In this document: positions 18,465 to 26,682 of the stretch, piece by piece
How positions within the stretch are numbered: position 1 is the stretch's first letter
How the letters are laid out: each line of letters opens with the position of its first letter
Assembly: GCF_000428905.1 (NCBI RefSeq)
Contig: NZ_KE386815.1
Span: forward strand, 425,884-489,883
Origin: Brumicola pallidula DSM 14239 = ACAM 615
GTDB taxonomy: Bacteria > Pseudomonadota > Gammaproteobacteria > Enterobacterales > Alteromonadaceae
Reading direction: 5' to 3'
Length of the DNA stretch: 64,000 nucleotides
The notes under the pieces: generated by a model
Told to the model about the DNA's origin: nothing
The model's input: only the letters and a program-made list of their open reading frames with translations
Databases searched by the model: none
Translations under genes and position numbers: made by a program

Positions 18465-19730
18465 TTAGATTTGAATGCCTCTATTTGAGGCTTTAGTCTT
18501 TATGTAAGGTTCCCAAGCTAACGCGTTTTTGCGAAGGCTTGTATCTTTCTTAGCTTCTTGTGCAGCGGCCAGAGCTGCTTTGTAATCACCTAAATAGAAA
18601 TAAGCTTCGATAAGAGCAAAATGCACTTTACCTTTGCTTTCTTCATTATCGATCAGTGACATCTGCAACGCTTCAACTGCGCCTTTGTAATCACCCGCGC
18701 TTAACAGCATTGAACCTTGTCTACGATAAAGTTCTGGATCTGATGAAAACTTTGCAGCTTGACCAAAATACGATGCCGCTTTCTTGAAATCGCGAGATTG
18801 AAAAGCAGAATTCGCTACCGCAGATAAAGTAACTTTATCTTTGGGTATTAAACCTGATTTCATGTGCTTTTCCATCAATACAGTAGCACGGTATGGTATA
18901 CCATTTACGCTATACAATTGAGCCAGCTGTTTATGCTGAGTCGCGGTTGTTAAGTGACCCTGCATATAAGCGAGTTCAAACATAGTAAGCGCCATTTTGT
19001 AGTTCTCAGTAATCTGATAAAACAAACCTGCGTTCTTGTACCATGCTTCCGAGTCAGGAAAAACTTGGAGCGCCGTTTCGATAACATCGATGGCTTCCTG
19101 ATATTTCTTCTGATCATAGTAAACACTCATTTTTATCGCATATGGGGTTTCTTTTGCCGGATCCAAGAACTGAATTGCCTTGTCTGCCGGCGCGATAACT
19201 TTATCTAATTGCTTCATCTCTTTATAAGCATTGGCAATTTTAAGAAACGTCATCCCGTCATCCCTGCAAGTAAACGCCATCCACTTTTCGAACCACATTA
19301 TCGCTTCTTCATATTTGCCGGCTTCGTACTTTAAATCGCCAACTAACTTGATAATAGGAGCGTGGTCGTTATCGTTTAGTATTTTGGTTATTACCGCACG
19401 TTCTAAATAATCAGCTGCTTCTAACCGTTTGCCTGGTTCTGAAACCAGTAATTGGCCTAAAAACCTATCAACAGATGCTCTGTCAAATGGGTCATCAGCT
19501 TCAATTTCGTATAGCAAATCAATCGCTTCCTTGACCAAATCTTGGTTATAAGCTTCGAAGGCTTTGTTTAGCTTCTTACCTACTTTCTGACCTAACAATT
19601 GTGTTTTTGCTGGCTTATAACCAGGACACTGAATTGCTAAGTTGGCTTGTGCCATTGATAGGGTCGAATACGACCCCATCACAAGCGCCGAACCGATCAA
19701 CAATGAAGCTTTGAGAGATTTAAATTTCAT
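18465..19730 (-). CDS. Periplasmic TPR protein of the TonB2 system
   Basis: 421 residues with a Sec signal peptide (MKFKSLKASLLIGSALVMGSYS..., cleavage near SMAQA) and multiple tetratricopeptide repeats from about residue 90 to 400 (e.g. YEEAIMWFEKW, YQEAIDVIETAL, YKAALAAAQEA). It is the last gene of the DUF3450-ttpC-exbB-exbD-tonB-TPR cluster, three bases after tonB. In related Alteromonadales and Vibrio clusters a TPR protein has the same position. Probably a scaffold for the TonB complex; the precise role is unproven. Confidence 0.82.
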   Translation of the reverse strand: MKFKSLKASLLIGSALVMGSYSTLSMAQANLAIQCPGYKPAKTQLLGQKVGKKLNKAFEAYNQDLVKEAIDLLYEIEADDPFDRASVDRFLGQLLVSEPGKRLEAADYLERAVITKILNDNDHAPIIKLVGDLKYEAGKYEEAIMWFEKWMAFTCRDDGMTFLKIANAYKEMKQLDKVIAPADKAIQFLDPAKETPYAIKMSVYYDQKKYQEAIDVIETALQVFPDSEAWYKNAGLFYQITENYKMALTMFELAYMQGHLTTATQHKQLAQLYSVNGIPYRATVLMEKHMKSGLIPKDKVTLSAVANSAFQSRDFKKAASYFGQAAKFSSDPELYRRQGSMLLSAGDYKGAVEALQMSLIDNEESKGKVHFALIEAYFYLGDYKAALAAAQEAKKDTSLRKNALAWEPYIKTKASNRGIQI

Positions 19731-19733
19731 GGC

Positions 19734-20342
19734 TTATTCTCCTAGCTTAAAGTCTAATTGAACTTCGAGCCCGAATTGTTTTTGAGCAACACCATCCACG
19801 ATCTTCGGACGGTACTTCCACTTGCGAAGTGCACGCTTGGCATTGCGGTCAAAGATTCGTTTTGGATCGGCATCAATTACGTCAACATCTTCCACGCCAC
19901 CCAGTTCATTAATAGTGAATGACAAACGTACCCAACCTTCCTTGCCATCGCGAGCTGCTTGTGGCGGATAGTCTGGTGGTATACGCACAATTGGCGATGC
20001 ATCGCCATCACGCATTGCACCTATACCACCTACTGACGTTGTTATACCACCTGTATCGACAGAGGGTATTGACAAACTAAAGCCAGATGCATTTGGATCA
20101 GCTTGGTCAGGTTCAACCAACTCAATCTTTGGCGGCTCTTGCGGTGGCGGTGGTGGCGGTGGCGGCTTTCTCACACGAGTCTGTAGCTCATCGTCAGGCT
20201 TTTGCATGACAATGTCAATAACCGGTGGAGGGGGCAGCGCACCCATCGCTTTTCCGTCGTTTTCGATCAATTTTGCCATAACAACAAACAAACCAAACGC
20301 AATTGATGCACCAAGTAAAATGGAAACTATAATTCTAACCAT
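19734..20342 (-). CDS. tonB: TonB energy-transducing protein (TonB2 type)
   Basis: 202 residues. One N-terminal membrane anchor (about 5-25) is followed by a short proline-rich spacer with an eight-proline run near residues 59-66. The C-terminal TonB domain has IPPDYPPQAARDGKEGWVRLSFTINELGGVEDVDVIDADP and RALRKWKYRPKIVDGV. It spans the periplasm and passes proton-motive energy to TonB-dependent receptors. The spacer is short compared with E. coli TonB, which is typical of TonB2 proteins. It starts one base after exbD. Confidence 0.94.
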   Translation of the reverse strand: MVRIIVSILLGASIAFGLFVVMAKLIENDGKAMGALPPPPVIDIVMQKPDDELQTRVRKPPPPPPPPQEPPKIELVEPDQADPNASGFSLSIPSVDTGGITTSVGGIGAMRDGDASPIVRIPPDYPPQAARDGKEGWVRLSFTINELGGVEDVDVIDADPKRIFDRNAKRALRKWKYRPKIVDGVAQKQFGLEVQLDFKLGE

Positions 20343-20343
20343 G

Positions 20344-20742
20344 TTAACCCCTTACCGCAATTGCAACGCGGTCAATACCGGCTTCCTTCACTTGATCCAT
20401 AACTTTTACCACAACGCCATGTTTGGCTTTGGTGTCGGCCTGAATAAAGACAACTTCTGAAGGTTGCTCTGACAATAGTTTCTCAAGGTTAGCCGAGACA
20501 GCTTCTACTGAAATCTCTCGTCTATCCATCCACACATTGCCATCTGCGGTAATCGCAATAAATATATTTGCCTTCTTCATTAACACTGCAGTTTCGCCAT
20601 CAGGTTTATTAACATCTATGCCCGCTTGCTTAATAAAAACAGTCGTTACAATGAAGAATATTAGCATTATGAAGACAACGTCCAGCATCGGCGTCATGTC
20701 GATCTGAGCGTCTTCTTCCTCAACTCTTACTTTACGACCCAT
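20344..20742 (-). CDS. exbD: ExbD-family biopolymer transport protein
   Basis: 132 residues with a single N-terminal membrane helix. The family signature IDMTPMLDVVFIMLIFFIVT contains the protonatable Asp (MLDVVF) used in proton-driven TonB rotation. The remainder is a periplasmic domain. Partner of the ExbB protein encoded immediately upstream (11-base gap). Confidence 0.94.
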   Translation of the reverse strand: MGRKVRVEEEDAQIDMTPMLDVVFIMLIFFIVTTVFIKQAGIDVNKPDGETAVLMKKANIFIAITADGNVWMDRREISVEAVSANLEKLLSEQPSEVVFIQADTKAKHGVVVKVMDQVKEAGIDRVAIAVRG

Positions 20743-20753
20743 TATAATCTCTC

Positions 20754-21278
20754 TTAATGATGTGGCAGGCTATCGACTAATTTCTCTCTTGCCATTTTAG
20801 CTTTCGCTTCAAGGCGTGAACTGAAAAACAGTCCAGAAAGAGCTGCAACCATTCCAGCCATCGTCGGAATTGTTGCCATCGAAATACCAGCAGCCATTAT
20901 TCTTGGGTTACCAGTGCCTTGCGTTGCCATACTCTCGAATACACCGATCATGCCGGTTACAGTGCCTAATAATCCAATCAATGGACACATGGCCACCAAT
21001 GTACGAATAATAATCAACCTTGCATTCAAAGCGTCTGACGCTTGTGAAATCCACGTGTCACGAATTCTATGCGCATACCATGAAGTAGTATCTTTTCTCG
21101 CATCCCAGTCGGCTATAATTTGCTTCTTAACCCCTGGAAATACTGAACTAAAATACCAATAACGCTCGACCATTAAAATCCACATTAGGACGAGTGCAGC
21201 AGCGACGAAATACAACACGTCACCGCCGGTAGCGATAAAGTCCCTGACAGATTCCCATAATCCAATCAGGTACAACAT
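20754..21278 (-). CDS. exbB: ExbB-family proton channel subunit (MotA/TolQ/ExbB)
   Basis: 174 residues from ATG 21278, two bases after the upstream gene's stop and preceded by GGAGAAAGC; an open frame extends to 21332 but lies inside the upstream gene. There are three membrane segments, and the conserved MotA/TolQ/ExbB core includes LVAMCPLIGLLGTVTGMIGVFESMA and GNPRIMAAGISMATIPTMAGMV. Together with ExbD it forms the inner-membrane motor for TonB. Confidence 0.93.
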   Translation of the reverse strand: MLYLIGLWESVRDFIATGGDVLYFVAAALVLMWILMVERYWYFSSVFPGVKKQIIADWDARKDTTSWYAHRIRDTWISQASDALNARLIIIRTLVAMCPLIGLLGTVTGMIGVFESMATQGTGNPRIMAAGISMATIPTMAGMVAALSGLFFSSRLEAKAKMAREKLVDSLPHH

Positions 21279-21279
21279 A

Positions 21280-22644
21280 TTAAGCTTTCTCCGACTCTGC
21301 GCTAGTTGCAATGAAGCCAGCTGTTTGCTCATCTAATACATGAACAATTGACTTCGCCTTTGCAGCAACAAAACTATGCACCAAAATAAGTGGTAACGCT
21401 GCAATAATACCTTGAGCTGTTGTTACAAGTGCCATAGAAATTGAACCAGCCATGATCCTTGGGTCGCCTGTACCAAACAAAGTGATTTGTTGGAATGTCT
21501 CAATCATACCAAGTACCGTACCTAATAGACCGAGTAAAGGGGCAATTGCCGCAAATATCTTGATGATGTTGATACCTCTATCTATGCTCGGTAATTCACG
21601 CAAAATAGCTTCATCTAATTTCAGTTCTAAGCTTTCAACATCAGCTGCTTTGTTTGCTTGATACACAGTTAAGATACGACCCAATGGGTTTTTAGTATTC
21701 GGCGTATCAATGTTCTTAAGCTGCTTGCTCATTTTTGCGCCAATAGTAGAAAGCGTTAGGAACTTGTATAAACCAATTAACAAACCTATCACTAGCATGA
21801 CCGTAATTGTATAACCTACCGGTCCACCAGCATGATATCTTTCGATCATGGTTGCTTTTTGCTTAAACAGATTCAGGATCGCGCCTCTGGACGGATCAAC
21901 AAAGACCGGAATGAAACCATCCGATGCTGTCGCATTAAAAATATCTTGAGTTGTTGCAACTTGATAACCGTCTGGTTGGCGACCTAATGGTTGCACAGTG
22001 CCATTAGAGTCATCGTAAACCAAATAACCTTGAGTTCCGATTAAGTTAAATGTGCCAATACGCAAGACTGTTTGCATTCCTTTACCGCCATCCAGATTAA
22101 GAACTTCTGTTTCAAATTTTTCAACTTGACCAGACGCTGTCATTTCTGTTTGCAGGGAAAACCACAGCTCTCTTAATTCGCCAATGTTTGGCAGACCTTT
22201 TGAATCTTGTGCCATATCAGCTAAAAATACGTCGCGACCAGGATACTGAGCACTAACGATTGAAGTAGAAATTCTACCATACGCATCAGCAGAAGCTTGA
22301 CGCACAACACCAAACATTTCGCCAAGGTCACCCGTTGCTATGTCTAATTCAACTTCTTTATCAATTAATGTTTGTTCATTAGCAGAAAATGAGTTGGCCA
22401 AGCGATCACCGCGCGTCTCTTCCGCACGCATTTCAGCTTGAGCTTTACGCAAAAGGCCTTGCTTGTCAGCGCGGTCTTCGCGGAACTCTGCTTCACGTTG
22501 CTCATTAACACGGGATTGAACTGTGCCTTCCTGTTTTACTTTTTGCAGTAGGTCTTGCAATGTTGTTGACGACTGTGCTTGTGCAAATGACGCTACACAA
22601 ACCATTGTCGCTGCAGCAACAAGTGTTTTAATTGTTGTTTTCAT
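21280..22644 (-). CDS. ttpC: TtpC-like large ExbB-family protein
   Basis: 454 residues. Signal-like N-terminus (cleavage near ASFAQA), then a coiled-coil-rich periplasmic part (about 30-110, many E/R/A residues), a periplasmic domain to about 270 and a C-terminal MotA/TolQ/ExbB domain (LFAAIAPLLGLLGTVLGMIETFQQI; GDPRIMAGSISMALVTTAQGI). This architecture matches TtpC, the extra component of Vibrio TonB2 systems. Overlaps the DUF3450 gene by one base and precedes exbB. Confidence 0.86.
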   Translation of the reverse strand: MKTTIKTLVAAATMVCVASFAQAQSSTTLQDLLQKVKQEGTVQSRVNEQREAEFREDRADKQGLLRKAQAEMRAEETRGDRLANSFSANEQTLIDKEVELDIATGDLGEMFGVVRQASADAYGRISTSIVSAQYPGRDVFLADMAQDSKGLPNIGELRELWFSLQTEMTASGQVEKFETEVLNLDGGKGMQTVLRIGTFNLIGTQGYLVYDDSNGTVQPLGRQPDGYQVATTQDIFNATASDGFIPVFVDPSRGAILNLFKQKATMIERYHAGGPVGYTITVMLVIGLLIGLYKFLTLSTIGAKMSKQLKNIDTPNTKNPLGRILTVYQANKAADVESLELKLDEAILRELPSIDRGINIIKIFAAIAPLLGLLGTVLGMIETFQQITLFGTGDPRIMAGSISMALVTTAQGIIAALPLILVHSFVAAKAKSIVHVLDEQTAGFIATSAESEKA

Positions 22645-23423
22645 TATAATTTATCCGCAGCTTTAATTGGTAATTTGATGAGATCTTCAGGCACTAAGCC
22701 TTGCGCCATGCGCACTGCTTGAATAATAGAGTTAAGATACTTATCGCCTAATTTTTGATAACTGCGTGCATCGTTGTCCCATGCCCAAGCATGCTTTTGA
22801 TCTTTTGACAGCGCTAGTAAAGCAGTTCGACCTAACATAAAGAAATCAACAGATATTTCCTGACCACTATCTTCGATAGTACCGGCGTAAGTCTCAATTT
22901 TTGAACCATATTCATTTTCCGTCTGATATGCTTCAAGCACAAGGCGAAAACGTTCCGCAACTGTCACGCTTGAGTTAGACATAACGTCACGAAGTCTTTG
23001 GACGCGAGCTGTTCTCTCTTCGATATTGATTGGAATATCGAGTTTAATAAACTCTTCAAGACTGTTTATCATCTTAAACATCAATGGAACGATGTTTTGC
23101 TTAGTCTCATCAATTGAATCAATCTGACGTTGCAGTGAATCAATGCCACGTTGTTGGTCTGCCACTAAATTGGCCAAGTAGTCATTATAAACCTTTAAGC
23201 TTTCCGTCGAATCAATGACGTTTCTATATTCCGCCAATAATTCCTGTGATTGTTCGAAAAGGTTATTAATTTTTTCTTGAGATTGCGCTGCTGCTTTATG
23301 GATCTTAGCTTCTTCATTTTGTAAATCCCGAAGCTGATCTGCAGAGACAATCGAAGCATTCCCCAGTGCTAACGCACCCAGAATGCATGATGCTATTTGA
23401 GTTCTCTTGCTCATTTTGGACAT
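22644..23423 (-). CDS. DUF3450 periplasmic coiled-coil protein
   Basis: About 259 residues from ATG 23423 (MSKMSKRTQIASCILGALALG..., signal peptide to near VSA). An open frame reaches 23516, and ATG 23435 is also possible. After the signal comes a long heptad-rich region (about 30-130, QNEEAKIHKAAAQSQEKINNLFEQ) and then a globular part typical of DUF3450. It is the first gene of the TonB2 operon and overlaps ttpC by one base. Function unknown; position suggests a periplasmic partner of TtpC. Confidence 0.78.
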   Translation of the reverse strand: MSKMSKRTQIASCILGALALGNASIVSADQLRDLQNEEAKIHKAAAQSQEKINNLFEQSQELLAEYRNVIDSTESLKVYNDYLANLVADQQRGIDSLQRQIDSIDETKQNIVPLMFKMINSLEEFIKLDIPINIEERTARVQRLRDVMSNSSVTVAERFRLVLEAYQTENEYGSKIETYAGTIEDSGQEISVDFFMLGRTALLALSKDQKHAWAWDNDARSYQKLGDKYLNSIIQAVRMAQGLVPEDLIKLPIKAADKL

Positions 23424-23525
23424 ATTCCCAACCATAGTTTTGATGTTCACGCCCTTATAAATAAAGGACGTCGTAATTATAATAATCATAGTCGTGCATT
23501 CATTAGAACGATGCACTCGCCTTAG

Positions 23526-23554
23526 ATAGTCACAGGATGTTATGTGAATGTCAA
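23526..23554 (-). promoter_or_regulatory. Candidate sigma-70 promoter of the TonB2 operon
   Basis: On the minus strand TTGACA (23554-23549) is separated by 17 bases from GACTAT (23531-23526), giving a leader of roughly 95 bases before ATG 23423. The -35 is perfect; the -10 is weak. Confidence 0.45.
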
Positions 23555-24227
23555 GAAAACGGATAGGCTAACTTTTAAATTATTACGCAATTTATGCCCC
23601 TTATTAATGAAAAAATTAATAAAAAATTAATAAAAAATTAATAAAAAAATAGTGGTAATAAATGCATAGAATTAAATTAAGCAATTAGCACTTTTTTACT
23701 TGATTTTTACAACAATCTGCGATTCCAAAAATACCATCAATTAAAAATAGTGTGTAAATACAAAATACTAATTTTACAATGCGAGTTCCTTCCGATGCTT
23801 TACTAGCGCTAAAATATTCAGCAACAGTTGATATTAATGAGCTTATTCATCATATTCTTTGTGCAAAGCCCTCGCGTTTGCATCATTAGTACTAAGAGGA
23901 CTTGGACACTTTTTTCGTGGCTTATTAAATAATTAAAGCGACGCACAAACCCGCATGAAGCTGCCATAGCATTTATATTACTAATCAGTACAGATATTAC
24001 GACCTTCATATTAGATAGAGGTTCCTGCATCAATTAAACAATTTGCCTCATCGTTGTCTTTGCGACTGCAATTATTACCGAATTCGAGTTTTTAACAAAA
24101 TACGGAAATACTTTATATAGATTTGGATTTAAAATAATAAATAGCTATATAGCATTCTGGTTTCGTATTTTTAGCCGATATGTCTTAAACTATAAACAGT
24201 AACGATAAACCAACAATGGTGTAAGAT
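23555..24227. other. AT-rich intergenic region with a short tandem repeat
   Basis: About 670 bases between the TonB2 operon and the ComFB-like gene with no convincing gene. A 71-codon minus frame at 23818-24033 has no recognisable domain or ribosome site. At 23602-23648 ATTAAT blocks alternate with A-runs in three or four copies of an 11-base unit (ATTAATAAAAA). Confidence 0.6.
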
Positions 24228-24506
24228 ATGAGATTAGATGAAGACATTCACAACTATTATGAACATTTGGTGTTAGACAAAATTCAAACTCTTGGCTTTA
24301 GTCAAAGCAAGACAGCTGACTTTTTAGCCGACCTTACCTGTTTGGTATTGAATCAATTACCGCCCCGATATATTCGATTTGAAGTGGACATGGCATTTTA
24401 TTTACCGATGTCAGAGCGCAGACAAATGGAAATGAACGTATCGCATGCCATAAGCAACGTGGTTAAGTATTTAGAAACGCATCCAAAAAGTGACGATACC
24501 GAATAG
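24228..24506 (+). CDS. ComFB-family (late competence protein-like) small protein
   Basis: 92 residues. The pattern DIHNYYEHLVLDKI ... FLADLTCLVLNQLPPRYIRFEVDMAFY matches the ComFB family, including the LNxLPPRY segment. In B. subtilis comFB lies in the comF competence operon but its function is not settled; in cyanobacteria relatives bind cyclic nucleotides. Many marine gammaproteobacteria carry a short stand-alone version like this one. It is convergent with the 4.5S RNA gene, 21 bases away. Confidence 0.75.
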   Translation: MRLDEDIHNYYEHLVLDKIQTLGFSQSKTADFLADLTCLVLNQLPPRYIRFEVDMAFYLPMSERRQMEMNVSHAISNVVKYLETHPKSDDTE

Positions 24507-24527
24507 AAATGTTCAAAAAAGGAGATT

Positions 24528-24637
24528 GGGTGGCAAGCCCCAGCCACATCTCGGCACATAAGTCCTTCGGTACGGCTGCTCCCTTCCGGGCCTGACCGAG
24601 TTTCCAAAATATCATTGCGAGAGAACCAGAGCTCACC
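24528..24637 (-). ncRNA. ffs: 4.5S RNA (signal recognition particle RNA)
   Basis: The minus strand contains the SRP core GGTCAGGCCCGGAAGGGAGC followed by AGCC and then TGTGCCGAGATGTGGCTGG, i.e. the GGAA tetraloop hairpin and symmetric internal loop that bind Ffh. The ends GGTGAGC and GCTTGCCACC pair as in E. coli 4.5S RNA. A T-run follows the 3' end. The ends are estimated to within a few bases. Confidence 0.95.
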
Positions 24638-24713
24638 ATAGAAATCGTCTTGAGTTCAAGACGGCGTGGAGTATGCCGATTTCTGCGATTACTTGCAACC
24701 GCTACAAACCAAT

Positions 24714-25760
24714 TTATTTAAATTTTAATTCAGCTATCGAGTCAGCCACTTTAGCCGTAGCTAACCCGCTCTCCTCTGCTTCCACAAAAATCGTTCGCAA
24801 AGTTTCACCAATCTGGTTTAAATGCTGACGTAATTTATCTACATTGCTGTCTGAGCGCTGATGATAAATGTCAATAATACCGCCTGCGTTAATGACGTAA
24901 TCCGGTGCATACAAAATACCGTTGTTGGTTAATTTAACCCCCATTTCGTCTGACGCTAGCTGGTTGTTTGCTGCACCAGCTACAATTCGGGCTTTGAGAT
25001 GATCAATATTCTGATGGTTAATCGCGTTACCTAAGGCACATGGGGCAAATACATCAACATCAAGCAAATCGATTTGATCGACGCTAACTTCGATAGCGCC
25101 AAATTCAGCGACCGCTTGGTTAACACCGCTAGGAAATATGTCAGCCACATAAAGCTTGGCGCCCGCATTGTAGAGGTGCTCAGCTAACCTAATGCCAACA
25201 TGTCCCACGCCTTTAATCGCGACTTTCTTACCTTGTAAGTCGGATTGGTAGACGTGTTTGACTGCCGCCTTTATACCAGCAAAAACACCATAAGCGGTTG
25301 CTGGGGCAGGATTACCATCCGCAATACTGCCGTCAAAACTGTACTTGGAAAAGGTACCACTGACATGTTTTGTATTTTCAGACATTAATAAGATGTCAGA
25401 CACCGCAATGCCCGAATCCTCGGCTGTAATGTAGTTACCTTTTAAGGTATCAACGAAGTGACCCATTTCACGCATCATGTCAGGCGTTTTATCTTTACGA
25501 GGATCGCCAAAAATAACTGCTTTGCCGCCACCTTGCGCTAACCCGGCCATTGCTGCCTTGTAAGTCATCCCTCTGGATAGTCTCAGTACATCGGTCAACG
25601 CTTCTTCAGAATTAGCATAATTCCACATTCTACAACCACCTAACCCGGGGCCTAGATTTGTATTGTGCACAGCAATAATTGCTTTTAATCCTGTTGCTTT
25701 ATCATGGTAAAACGAAACTTGTTCATGCTCTGCAAACTCTCGGTGGTCGAAAACTGACAT
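24714..25760 (-). CDS. ldh: Leucine dehydrogenase (Glu/Leu/Phe/Val dehydrogenase family)
   Basis: Oxidative deamination of branched-chain amino acids with NAD+. 348 residues: GPGLGGCRMW substrate glycines, catalytic Lys80 in AQGGGKAVIFGDP, Lys68 in MTYKAA, and a NAD-binding GVGHVGIRLAEHL motif near residue 180. Length and motifs fit leucine dehydrogenase better than glutamate dehydrogenase (about 420-450). The start at 25760 lies next to a 15-bp repeat array and is divergent from an Lrp-type regulator, a natural regulatory pairing for leucine metabolism. Confidence 0.88.
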   Translation of the reverse strand: MSVFDHREFAEHEQVSFYHDKATGLKAIIAVHNTNLGPGLGGCRMWNYANSEEALTDVLRLSRGMTYKAAMAGLAQGGGKAVIFGDPRKDKTPDMMREMGHFVDTLKGNYITAEDSGIAVSDILLMSENTKHVSGTFSKYSFDGSIADGNPAPATAYGVFAGIKAAVKHVYQSDLQGKKVAIKGVGHVGIRLAEHLYNAGAKLYVADIFPSGVNQAVAEFGAIEVSVDQIDLLDVDVFAPCALGNAINHQNIDHLKARIVAGAANNQLASDEMGVKLTNNGILYAPDYVINAGGIIDIYHQRSDSNVDKLRQHLNQIGETLRTIFVEAEESGLATAKVADSIAELKFK

Positions 25761-25823
25761 ATGTACCTTAATTGTTGAAATTGTTATTTTTTGTCATTGT
25801 TACTATTATTTTGTTAATCTTCA

Positions 25824-26028
25824 TGTTTTTGATAATGCATCTTTTGATAATGCATTTTTTGATAATGCATTTTTTGATAATGCATTTTTTGATAGTGCAT
25901 TTTTTGATAATGCATTTTTTGATAGTGCATTTTTTGATAATGCATTTTTTGACAATGCATTTTTTGATAGTGCATTTCTAAATAGTGCATTTCTAAATAG
26001 TGCTTTTCTAAATAGTGCATTTCTTGAT
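25824..26028. repeat. 15-bp tandem repeat array, about 13 copies
   Basis: The unit TTTTTGATAATGCAT repeats head to tail about 13 times. Central copies differ at one or two bases (GATAGT, GACAAT) and the copies nearest the Lrp gene are changed to TTCTAAATAGTGCAT. Every intact copy ends in the palindrome ATGCAT. Because 15 is a multiple of three, both strands stay open (HFLIM/HFLIV one way, MHYQK the other), but these frames look like by-products. The array fills the leader/promoter region of leucine dehydrogenase. Confidence 0.93.
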
Positions 26029-26133
26029 GCTATAACTCACTGCAGATTGTAGCCGAAGATTTAGAGGACGTATCTTGCGATTTACACTTATATAGAAAAT
26101 AGTTGTTCACTAAATGTATTTATTATTTTCTAT

Positions 26134-26156
26134 TTATAGGATATCTATCCTATAAT
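26134..26156 (+). promoter_or_regulatory. Palindromic operator over the -10 box of the Lrp-type regulator
   Basis: The 10-base arms TTATAGGATA (26134-26143) and TATCCTATAA (26146-26155) are perfect inverted repeats with a 2-base centre. The right arm overlaps the candidate -10 TATAAT (26151-26156), about 42 bases before ATG 26198. The position suggests autorepression. Confidence 0.55.
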
Positions 26157-26197
26157 GGTCGAGACATAAGTGATACACCTCTCACCACGGAATAAAA

Positions 26198-26665
26198 ATG
26201 AAGTTAGATAAGTTTGATCGAGAAATTCTAAGAGTAATGCAAAGAGACGCAACGGTATCAATGGCAGAACTAAGCCAATATGTTGGTTTATCCCATACTC
26301 CTTGCTGGCGCCGAGTTAAACGCATGGAAGCTGACGGGGTTATTCGTCAAAAAGTAACGCTGCTAGACAACAAGAAACTTAATCTTGGTGTCTCAGTTTT
26401 CATTTATGTTACGCTAAAAAACCATGATGGTGATTCACTTGTCGATTTTGAAAAAGCCGTCCAAGAAATTGTCGAAATAGTTGAATGTCACACCACTAGT
26501 GGTGAAAAAGACTATCTGTTAAAGGTTATTGTGGAAAGTATTGAAGAATATGAGCAACTGCTCAAAAATAAACTCACGCACCTTCCTTTAGTTGATCATT
26601 TGAGTTCTACATTTGCACTAAAACAAGTTAAAAATACGACAGAGCTTCCTATTAAAAATATATAA
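26198..26665 (+). CDS. Lrp/AsnC-family transcriptional regulator
   Basis: 155 residues. An N-terminal AsnC-type winged helix (LDKFDREILRVMQRDATVSMAELSQYVGLSHTPCWRRVKRME) is followed by a RAM ligand-binding domain (VECHTTSGEKDYLLKVIVESIEEYEQLL). Lrp-type regulators sense amino acids. Its closeness to the divergent leucine dehydrogenase gene makes that gene the first candidate target, and the palindrome over its own -10 suggests autoregulation. It ends 17 bases before the convergent maiA stop. Confidence 0.92.
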   Translation: MKLDKFDREILRVMQRDATVSMAELSQYVGLSHTPCWRRVKRMEADGVIRQKVTLLDNKKLNLGVSVFIYVTLKNHDGDSLVDFEKAVQEIVEIVECHTTSGEKDYLLKVIVESIEEYEQLLKNKLTHLPLVDHLSSTFALKQVKNTTELPIKNI

Positions 26666-26682
26666 ACTCTGTCATTGCCGCC

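Noticed and set aside
23818..24033. 71-codon minus-strand frame in the AT-rich gap
   Set aside because: No ribosome site, no domain and odd composition; probably chance.
25772..26020. Long open frames on both strands through the repeat array (HFLIM-type and MHYQK-type pentapeptide repeats)
   Set aside because: They are open only because the unit is 15 bases. Neither has a convincing ribosome site or any family resemblance, so I treat the region as a DNA repeat.
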